From Streptomyces violaceus (GTDB lineage Bacteria; Actinomycetota; Actinomycetes; Streptomycetales; Streptomycetaceae), in the NCBI GenBank assembly GCA_000715635.1, contig KL569100.1, positions 136,096-143,446 of the forward strand: a stretch of 7,351 nt of DNA. The letters are read 5' to 3'. Made by a program: the position numbers and the translations under genes. Below, one piece after another: positions 1 to 4,901 of the stretch. The first letter of the stretch is position 1. Every line of letters starts with the position of its first letter. The notes beneath the pieces are model-generated. The model ran no database searches. It was not told the origin of the DNA and saw nothing but the letters and a program-made list of their open reading frames with translations.

Positions 1-1
1 G

Positions 2-279
2 CGCTGGCGCATCGAGTATGACTACCGCGAACTCAAACACGGCCTGGGCCTGGACCACTTCGAAGGCCGCACCTGGCGCGGCTGGCACCACCACGTCACC
101 CTCGTCACCGCCGCCCAGGCATTCCTCACCCTTAGGCGGCTCGACCCAAAAGCCCAGATGCCGGACTGACCCTCTACCAGGTCCTCGACATCTTCCAGGA
201 CCTACTGAGGTGCTGGACCGGCATCTGCACCACCTGCGGCCGACCCCTCACCACACGCAGACACAGAGCCAGAACCTAA
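2..279 (+). CDS. IS701-family transposase, C-terminal part, -1 frame change (programmed or mutated)
   Basis: This is the C-terminal end of a DDE transposase that cuts and joins the IS ends. The frame opens with RWRIEYDYRELKHGLGLDHF, a stretch typical of Streptomyces IS701 transposases; the E of YREL is the likely third catalytic acidic residue. In this frame translation stops at 167-169, just after RLDPKAQMPD. The protein-like sequence continues in the -1 frame (LTLYQVLDIFQDLLRCWTG, then CTTCGRPL) to a stop at 277-279. The two frames meet at C CCA AAA (145-151), phased as a -1 slippery heptamer. An AGGCGG (134-139) lies upstream. The shift may be programmed or a one-base loss. The continuation has no start of its own, so it can only be expressed as a fusion. 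Family identity is secure; the frame status is not. Confidence 0.8.
145..151 (+). promoter_or_regulatory. Possible -1 ribosomal slippage heptamer CCCAAAA
   Basis: The bases read C-CCA-AAA in the transposase frame, the X-XXY-YYZ phase needed for tandem slippage. A -1 slip here leads directly into the frame encoding the rest of the transposase C-terminus. The purine-rich AGGCGG at 134-139 could act as an internal Shine-Dalgarno stimulator. A 7-bp stem (179-185 with 197-203) follows, but about 27 bases downstream, farther than usual for a stimulator. Confidence 0.35.
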
Positions 280-289
280 CGAAGCACTA

Positions 290-304
290 CTAGTGACCTG
301 AGTC
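290..304 (+). repeat. Left terminal inverted repeat (15 bp)
   Basis: CTAGTGACCTGAGTC matches the reverse complement of 428-442 at all 15 positions. Confidence 0.9.
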
Positions 305-427
305 GGAGATTTTCGGGTAGTTCTCGCGAGCCGCCCAGCGTGCTTGAGGCCGGACGCAAGCAGGTCAGGCAAGACCTGGCGGCCATACGGCACCGGCTGA
401 TGGCCGTCGATCCAACGAAGAACTTCT

Positions 428-442
428 GACTCAGGTCACTAG
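428..442 (-). repeat. Right terminal inverted repeat (15 bp)
   Basis: GACTCAGGTCACTAG is the exact reverse complement of 290-304. It is followed immediately by GGCGGTGTCTTTCGG. Confidence 0.9.
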
Positions 443-461
443 GCGGTGTCTTTCGGATCAT
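439..461. mobile_element. Possible terminal repeat of another (IS5-like) insertion sequence
   Basis: CTAG is followed by GGCGGTGTCTTTCGGATCAT. From memory, GTGTCTTTCGGATCA-like sequences occur at the ends of Streptomyces IS elements of the IS5 type. No matching inverted copy and no transposase are visible here, so at most this is a solo end or relic. Confidence 0.25.
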
Positions 462-672
462 CGCGAAGGACACGGACGGAGGCTCGGTGCCGTCGGGGCT
501 ACCGGGGTCGCAGGGGGTGGAGATCCGGCAGATGGCGTTCGCCGACGTGGGGTAGGGGGCCTTCCGTCCTTGGCTATCGCACGGACGTAAGCGCTGCCTC
601 GGTGGGGACGAGTTCGTCTCTACGACGATGTCCTGGATGTCGGGTCAGACACACTTCCGCACCCCGGGTGGC
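443..672. other. Gene-free stretch between the mobile elements and the Imm49 gene
   Basis: No convincing gene is seen. Open frames on the plus strand that start here are arginine- and serine-rich and run antisense to the Imm49 gene, the usual shadow pattern in high-GC DNA. The plus-strand frame at about 461-555 reads as a short peptide ending FADVG and may be a coding relic. No terminator with a T-run is visible after the Imm49 stop at 673. Confidence 0.5.
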
Positions 673-1665
673 CTACTTGGCAGCCCAGCAGCCCAAATTG
701 TTCCGGTTACCCTCCGCCGCCCGGCGCGGCGCGTCCGGCGATCCCAGCAGACCGTACGGCAGATACCCGGACCGGACACCGAGTTCCCACCCATGGACCT
801 GGACGGCGAGGCAGGCCAGGGCGAGGGTGCCGAGGGGGAGGAGGGACCGGGGCGCGGGATCACCGGCATCGGCCTCGACGCTCTCCCGGTACGCGACCAG
901 CCGGGCGACGAGGGCGTCCTCGAAGGCGTGCTGGTCGTCGTCGAGGAGTACGCGGAGCAGCCGCTGGTCCGCGCTCAGCGCGTCGCCGACCTCGTCGAGC
1001 CGCCGGGCGGCCTCCGTGCGCTCCCCGGCGTCCGGCTTGCGCAGCGGAACCGTAGGCCAGTCGCGGGGTAGATGCCCGGCCGCCTCGGTGAGATAGGGGC
1101 ACAGGGCGTCCATGGCGGCGAGGTCGGCGGGGTCAGAGACAGAGGTGTATCGGTTGTAGGGGACGCCGTCACGGATGGCGGGGGCGTAGTCGCCGCGCAG
1201 CAGCAGCCCGGTGACCCGCTCCCAGTCCCACACATGCCCGCTGACGACACACATCTCGAACATGTCGAGCCAGGTCCGCGCGGTGGGCGCCTCTTTGACG
1301 ACGTCCTGGAAGGTGATGGGCCCGTCCCCGAACTCGTCGTCGTCCGGGTCCGTGCTGATCCGCTCCCCGACGAGGGGGAACCGGAGTTCCTGGTCCCCGC
1401 TCGGGAAGCACATGATGCTCAGCACTCCGTGCACACACTCCGCGGCGGTGACGGCGACCGTGCCGGCCGCAGCGTCGAGCCCCGGCTCCGTCACCGTTCG
1501 CGCGGCGACATGGTCGAGCAGTTCGTCCGCCATGGCCCGGATCAGCGTCGGCGAGATGCTGCCGTACCGCAGCGAGTGCCACCGCGTGTAGGCCCGCCCG
1601 TCGATGTCGTCGAGCGCCTCGGCCAACCGCTGCTCGCCGACCGGATGGCATGTCACATTCCGCAC
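673..1665 (-). CDS. Imm49-family immunity protein (330 aa)
   Basis: This resembles the Imm49 family, predicted from polymorphic-toxin loci to be cytoplasmic proteins that neutralise a cognate toxin; the toxin partner of this one is unknown. Family-like stretches are RLAEALDDIDGRAYTRWHSL (13-32), the ELLDHVAAR helix (48-56), APTARTWLDMFEMCVVSGHV (126-145), LLLRGDYAPAIRDGVPY (154-170), the TSVSDP and AAGHLPRDWPTVPL blocks (174-208), DQRLLRVLLDDDQ (233-245) and VQVHGWELGVRSGYLP (288-303). There is no signal peptide or membrane segment. The start is a GTG at 1665 preceded by GAAGGGA; the GTG three codons later is less likely. The length suits the family, apart from an extra tail after about residue 310. 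No toxin gene adjoins it, so it looks like an orphan. The divergent gene at 2009 is the only intact close neighbour. Confidence 0.85.
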   Translation of the reverse strand: MRNVTCHPVGEQRLAEALDDIDGRAYTRWHSLRYGSISPTLIRAMADELLDHVAARTVTEPGLDAAAGTVAVTAAECVHGVLSIMCFPSGDQELRFPLVGERISTDPDDDEFGDGPITFQDVVKEAPTARTWLDMFEMCVVSGHVWDWERVTGLLLRGDYAPAIRDGVPYNRYTSVSDPADLAAMDALCPYLTEAAGHLPRDWPTVPLRKPDAGERTEAARRLDEVGDALSADQRLLRVLLDDDQHAFEDALVARLVAYRESVEADAGDPAPRSLLPLGTLALACLAVQVHGWELGVRSGYLPYGLLGSPDAPRRAAEGNRNNLGCWAAK

Positions 1666-2008
1666 GTACCCCGTCCCTTCATGAACTCCACGACTGGACG
1701 AAGCACGCTATCAACGGGCACTGACAGCACTGCCCTTCCGCGCACAGGAGCGGTCCGCTGCGGCGTCTTGGCACTCCAGACGAGAGCCGCAGCGGTCCAA
1801 GGCGGCCATCTGACCTTTGGTGCCGCTGCCGCCGGGGCCCGGTATGCTGCTGGGCAGGCGGCCACGACCGCCGACCGCTGAAGGGGTCTTTTGCTCACGC
1901 CGGGGTCCTCGTTGGTAGGCCAAGCCGTCCTTCGACGCATCGTGCACCTGTAACCGCCTGCCTTCACAGCGGCGTGTGCGTGGGGCGCGCTGCTGTACGG
2001 AGTCAGAC
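1666..2008. other. 343-bp divergent intergenic region
   Basis: This separates the GTG of the minus-strand Imm49 gene from the ATG of the plus-strand gene at 2009, so promoters for both should lie here. On the minus strand TGATAGCGT lies near 1705-1713, about 40 bases upstream of the GTG, and could be part of a -10 region; no good -35 is seen. GGGCA/TGCCC (1716-1720 with 1731-1735) forms a small dyad beside it. A strong hairpin lies at 1752-1798. TTGG/CCAA (1912-1923) is another small dyad. Open frames cross on the minus strand, but none has a convincing start or a recognisable product. Confidence 0.5.
1752..1798. repeat. Strong hairpin (10-bp perfect stem plus extensions)
   Basis: CCGCTGCGGC (1755-1764) pairs perfectly with GCCGCAGCGG (1786-1795). 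GG/CC outside (1752-1753 with 1797-1798) and GTCT/AGAC inside (1765-1768 with 1778-1781) extend it across small mismatches or bulges. There is no T-run on either side, so it is a poor intrinsic terminator. It lies about 90-130 bases upstream of the Imm49 start and could be an operator or a leader-RNA structure; that role is inferred. Confidence 0.5.
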
Positions 2009-2842
2009 ATGTCTACGAGCCCCAGGAAGTCCCGGAAGCGCACGCGGGAGATCCGAGAGCAGAGCCGGGCCAGCCGCACGCGGTACACCGAGGCGATGCG
2101 GGCGAACGACCGCACCCGAGCTGGCGGCCAGCAGTTGCCGCCGCCACGCATCACCCCCACCCGCACCCTGCTGTTGCCCCTCCTGCGGGACGCCCTGGAC
2201 GGGCTGTACGAGCTGTCCTCGCTGCTCCTGAGGCTGCGAAGGGTTCTGGTCCTGGACCATGAAGGGGAGCTGACTGAGGGCAGGGGCGAGGGGTTGCCGA
2301 TCCCCGGAGTGCCGATCGAGGATGTCCAAGAGGCGTACTGGCGGGTGTGCGACGCGCTGCCCGAGGGGACGGAGGAGTTCGTCGAGGGGATGGCGGACGA
2401 GATCCTCCCGCCCGCGCCCAATGTGCTGCTGCTGGTGGGGCCCGATGGCGGGGACGTGGCGTACCTGGCCACCGTGGAGGTGGCCGAAGCGGACCTCGCG
2501 CTGCTCGCCGCGTTCGCCGACGCACTCGACCGCGCCGCCGGCCCGCGCCCCGGCCCGGGGTTCGAAGCGCTCAAGGAGGCACTGGGCGAACTCGGCCGAG
2601 TGCCCTACTACCCGTGGATGCCCAAGGGGGACGAAGCCACCGTCGCCCGCTGGGTGCGGCAGGGGCTGTCGCCGTTCCTGCACTCGCCCTTCGACGGCCC
2701 GCGCGGCGCCGACGACTACCAGACGCTGTCCAACCTGCTGCGGTACGCCGAGGGCTGGGAGAGCGTCAACGTGGACCAGGACGAGGAGCAGGCGGCCGAG
2801 CGCGTGATCTGGAGCATGATGCGCGCGGCCGCGCCACTCTGA
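2009..2842 (+). CDS. Unrecognised 277-aa protein with basic N-terminus and acidic body
   Basis: I do not recognise the family. The start chosen is ATG 2009 because CGGAG (1998-2002) lies six bases upstream and the protein then opens MSTSPRKSRKRTREIREQSR; an in-frame start at 1976 has no better site. Residues 5-37 are strongly basic and helical, with a TRYTEAMR segment that recalls N-terminal helices of some Streptomyces plasmid or arm proteins (weak resemblance). Residues 52-80 form a leucine-rich amphipathic helix. The rest is acidic, with EDVQEAYWRVCDALPEGTEE (104-123), a hydrophobic strand NVLLLVGPDGGDVAYLATVE (138-157), a long alanine/leucine helix (158-177) and an aromatic YYPWMP (200-205). 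No signal peptide, membrane helix or catalytic motif is evident. The basic head may bind nucleic acid. It is divergent from the Imm49 gene. The codon bias and long open frame make it a real gene. Confidence 0.75.
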   Translation: MSTSPRKSRKRTREIREQSRASRTRYTEAMRANDRTRAGGQQLPPPRITPTRTLLLPLLRDALDGLYELSSLLLRLRRVLVLDHEGELTEGRGEGLPIPGVPIEDVQEAYWRVCDALPEGTEEFVEGMADEILPPAPNVLLLVGPDGGDVAYLATVEVAEADLALLAAFADALDRAAGPRPGPGFEALKEALGELGRVPYYPWMPKGDEATVARWVRQGLSPFLHSPFDGPRGADDYQTLSNLLRYAEGWESVNVDQDEEQAAERVIWSMMRAAAPL

Positions 2843-2970
2843 CGAGCCGCCGGGCTGGGACGTGCGAAGGAGCCGACCCCCCCAGTTCCTGACAGCGGGG
2901 GACTACGTCAGAGCTCTCCGCTCAGCGCTTGACCGTCAGGGAAGGCAGCCGGGCGAGTACCCGATACTCG
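2843..2970. other. Short intergenic gap after the 277-aa gene
   Basis: The only structure noticed is CTGAC/GTCAG (about 2889-2911), a weak dyad around a G-run with no T-run. This is not good enough to call a terminator. Confidence 0.3.
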
Positions 2971-3187
2971 ATGATGGTTGAGGCCCGGCGCCGTGCTGCA
3001 CGGGCTAAGAAGGATCTCGCCCGTCGCCGTATGGACGAGGCCGCGCAGGCGTGCGGGTACCGAAGCATCGGGGACTACTTCGCCGCCCGCCGGGACCGCC
3101 CCACCACGACACCTCGCCAAGGAACTGGGCCTCACCGCACCCCGGACCGGGGGCTGGCGCGTCCGCGTCCGCATCCGCAGGCCGTAG
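2971..3187 (+). pseudogene. Small HTH-like protein, broken by a frameshift
   Basis: From ATG 2971 the frame encodes MMVEARRRAARAKKDLARRR, then MDEAAQACGYRSIGDYFAAR. This is a charged helix followed by a segment like those before helix-turn-helix domains in small actinobacterial DNA-binding proteins. Around 3095-3115 the sensible sequence moves to the +1 frame, giving LAKELGLTAPRTGGWRVRVR and a stop at 3185-3187; LAKELGL resembles the first helix of an HTH. The original frame runs on into proline/arginine-rich shadow sequence. A one-base insertion is the simplest explanation, though a sequencing error is possible. The joined product would be about 70 residues. No good ribosome binding site is seen. 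The HTH assignment is tentative. Confidence 0.45.
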
Positions 3188-3235
3188 AGCAGATCGCCGT
3201 CCCTCAGATTGCCCTGCCGCCGGTCGGGACGCCGA

Positions 3236-3720
3236 TCACCTCGGTGCCGGCTCTCGGGATGCCGAAGGCTGGGCATCGGCTCCGAGCCTGTCAGTGTGCT
3301 CTTCGGTTGCCGCCGGAAGGGAAGCCGCGCGGCGGTTGCCTTTCAGTTCCAGCGCTTCGTGAAGGTGCGGTGGGACGACCCGCCGCATCGTCGCCGCGAC
3401 GGTGTTCAGGACGGTGTCTATCTCATCGATAGTCTGATGCGAAGCGCCCGTCACGGCGTAGGGAACCTCGCCCGCGCGGTTCCGGTCGAAGCGGTAGACG
3501 ATGAGATCGCAGCCCGGCTCGTGCTCGCGTCTTGCGAGAGTAGGGCCCAGGCGAGTTCCTCCGTTCTGTGGGTCATGAGGTGGGCGATCACATCGGCATC
3601 GGTGCGGAGGCTGCCACCATTCCGACAGGACATGGCTACCGGGCACCATCTGTCGGTATCTGCCCGGTAGTCGTTCAACTGATCCGCCTCGGTCATTGGA
3701 TCGCGCTGGCTACTGGTCAC
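3236..3720 (-). pseudogene. Unrecognised protein of about 160 aa, split by a frameshift
   Basis: Two adjoining minus-strand frames each read like real protein. The first starts at GTG 3720 or ATG 3696 (MTEADQLNDYRADTDRW) and continues through TDADVIAHLMTHRTEELAWA. The second takes over at about 3535-3550 and gives HEPGCDLIVYRFDRNRAGEV, DEIDTVLNTVAATMRRVVPP and HLHEALELKGNR, ending at 3236. Downstream of the switch point the first frame degenerates into Ser/Thr/Ala repeats. A -1 change, such as loss of one base, would join them. I do not recognise the family. No signal peptide, membrane segment or catalytic motif is seen. Its 5' end overlaps the start of the helicase fragment on the other strand, which suggests that at least one of the two has been displaced by rearrangement. 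Confidence 0.45.
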
Positions 3721-4046
3721 GACCAGAGTCTTTCCGGCTGTGCGCTCAGAACTGCACGGACATCTACGCGGGGTTGGCCAACCGCCCGTGGCCCTATCTG
3801 CGCCATGAGCAGGGCGAGGTGCTTGATGAGTGGTTCGACCACCGTCGGCACGAACCGGATGTCGTGATCAAGCAGAACACCGGCGGCGGCAAGACCGCAG
3901 TCGGCCTGCTGATCGCGCAGAGCACCCTGAACGAGGGCATCGGCAAGGCCGTGTATCTGGCCCCGGACAAGTACCTGGTCCGGCGGGTCCACGAAGAGGC
4001 CGCAGCCTGGGGGCCGGGTCTTCGCCAGAAGGGCTACAACGCCTGA
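3696..4046 (+). pseudogene. N-terminal fragment of a DEAD/DEAH-type helicase (116 aa)
   Basis: The frame encodes TDIYAGLANRPWPYLRHEQG (21-40), then VVIKQNTGGGKTAVGLLIAQ (56-75), which holds a Walker A motif NTGGGKT (61-67). VYLAPDKYLVRRVHEEAAA (86-104) follows, matching the motif Ia region. This resembles the start of large superfamily 2 helicases of actinomycetes, usually many hundreds of residues long. After EEAAA the sequence becomes WGPGLRQKGYNA and stops at 4044-4046. Walker B (DEAD/DEAH), motif III and the second RecA domain are all missing, so it cannot work as a helicase. The only start in frame is a TTG at 3696 without a clear ribosome binding site, and the first 18 or so residues look unrelated, so both ends seem broken. 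Breakpoints are inferred near 3750 and 4005-4045. Confidence 0.7.
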
Positions 4047-4065
4047 CCCAGCTCTCCGAAGATGT

Positions 4066-4425
4066 TCAGCCGACGCGGCGGATCATCACCGTGAGTAGCG
4101 GTGATGCGGGGGATGGCTGGCTGTACCCGATGTCCTCGTATCCCCAATCCCGGTACAAGGCGTGGACCTTCCCCTCACCGGCCGCCACGTTGACCATGAG
4201 CGTCACGTACTCCTCTTCACGAGTGAGGAGCAGCGCGTCGTGGATACGGCGGGCTGTCCCCGTGCCGCGCCAGGCGGGACGCACCCCGACCTCCTTCAGG
4301 GCCGCAGCCGGCCACGCGGTGTACTCCTCGGCCGGGGCCGGGGTGGTGCGCTGCCAGTAGCGGTCTCCATGCTCGATCGTGTTGGCGTAGGCGTAGCCGA
4401 TCGGCCACCCCAGCGCTCCGCCCCG
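4066..4425 (-). pseudogene. GNAT acetyltransferase, N-terminally truncated
   Basis: From an upstream in-frame stop (4426-4428) the frame reads GWPIGYAYANTIEHGDRYWQ, then EEYTAWPAAALKEVGVRPAW, RGTGTARRIHDALL and LMVNVAAGEGKVHALYRDWG, ending MIRRVG at 4066. VRPAWRGTGTA matches GNAT motif A (R/Q-x-x-G-x-G/A, the acetyl-CoA pyrophosphate loop). The NVAAGEGKVHALYRDWGY segment matches motif B. About 119 residues remain, whereas related GNAT proteins are usually 160-220, so the N-terminal strands are missing. The only in-frame starts are internal, such as GTG 4284, which would cut into motif A. The C-terminus is intact and faces the helicase fragment head-on, 19 bases away. The acyl acceptor cannot be told. 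Confidence 0.65.
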
Positions 4426-4434
4426 TCAACGAAA

Positions 4435-4894
4435 TCAAGGGGCGCCTTTGTCCATGTCGAGGCTCGGTGCTCCGATGCGGTCGAGTCCCCAGCGCACGCG
4501 CTTCCGCACAGCGGGATCGTCATTTTTCTCGGAAGCGTTCCAGGAAGACCGACGCGGCAAGCCCGCCAATCATGCTGGCTGTCAGGACCACGGCCCGCGC
4601 TTCCTCCGCGCTGAGGCCGTCCGGACCCGGCAGCAGGTCAAGCACTGCCGCCCCTGCCCCCGCTAGGAGACCCACAGTTGCGTCGTCACGGGGCGGAACG
4701 AATGCCTTGGCCCGGCGGAGGCCTTCCTCGCGTACCTGTGCGTCGGCCCGAGCTGCGTACTCCAGCGACGCCGTCGCCAATAGTTGGATCCTCTGACGAT
4801 GTTCCGGTTCGTGGTCTCCCCGTTGGACGAGGTCCAGCAGCAGTTGATCGGCTTCGGGCGGGGCACTGGCCGACAGCCACAGGCCACCGTGCAC
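4435..4894 (-). pseudogene. Unrecognised alanine/leucine-rich protein, doubtful start and frameshifted C-terminus
   Basis: From GTG 4894 the frame gives HGGLWLSASAPPEADQLLLD, QRIQLLATASLEYAARADAQ, a hydrophobic ATVGLLAGAGAAVLDLL and VVLTASMIGGLAASVFLERF, stopping at TGA 4520-4522 right after GAA AAA. Skipping one base at AAA-TGA opens a sensible continuation, DDPAVRKRVRWGLDRIGAPS, to a stop at 4435-4437. This is either a homopolymer (A5) indel or a +1 shift at a stop codon. The frame is open upstream to 4963, but that part overlaps the well-conserved end of the monooxygenase gene, so it is probably not real. With no ribosome binding site before the GTG, the true N-terminus may be lost. It follows the sulfonate operon by 7 bases. 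Function unknown. Two hydrophobic stretches might be weak membrane segments. Confidence 0.5.
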
Positions 4895-4901
4895 GAGGTC
4901 G

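Larger units (their letters stand above)
1..289 (+). mobile_element. Right end of an IS701-family insertion sequence
   Basis: The window opens inside an IS whose transposase C-terminus is visible. After the extended-frame stop at 277-279 only about 10 bases remain before a CTAG at 290-293. From family knowledge, IS701 elements duplicate a 4-bp YTAR target, usually CTAG, so the IS end is placed near 289 by inference. The left end is outside the window, so the matching inverted repeat and the other target copy cannot be checked. The exact boundary could be off by a few bases. Confidence 0.7.
290..442. mobile_element. 153-bp MITE-like element with perfect 15-bp terminal inverted repeats
   Basis: The left edge CTAGTGACCTGAGTC (290-304) is the exact reverse complement of the right edge GACTCAGGTCACTAG (428-442). 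Pairing continues imperfectly for about ten more bases inward. CTAG sits at both edges; because CTAG is palindromic it could be either a target duplication or part of the repeat. No transposase could fit. The minus strand has a frame open from 435 to beyond the left edge that reads like a normal high-GC peptide (VPYGRQVLPDLLASGLKHAG), so the core may derive from a coding sequence. Inner dyads are CTCGCGAG (322-329) and CAGGTC/GACCTG (361-366 with 373-378). It abuts the IS701 end exactly. It could instead be an internally deleted IS. Confidence 0.6.

Noticed and set aside
446..1881. Long plus-strand open frames opposite the Imm49 gene
   Set aside because: They are Arg/Gly/Ser-rich antisense shadows in high-GC DNA, with no ribosome binding sites and no recognisable domains. 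The minus-strand Imm49 reading explains this sequence.
1857..1890. Intrinsic terminator (GGCGG/CCGCC stem followed by a short T-run)
   Set aside because: The stem is only 5 bp, the T-run is separated from it, and no plus-strand gene ends just upstream.
1711..2574. Minus-strand open frame of 287 codons across the intergenic region and the 277-aa gene
   Set aside because: It is serine/arginine-rich and mostly antisense to the well-formed plus-strand gene. The part within the intergenic region has no start or domain of its own.
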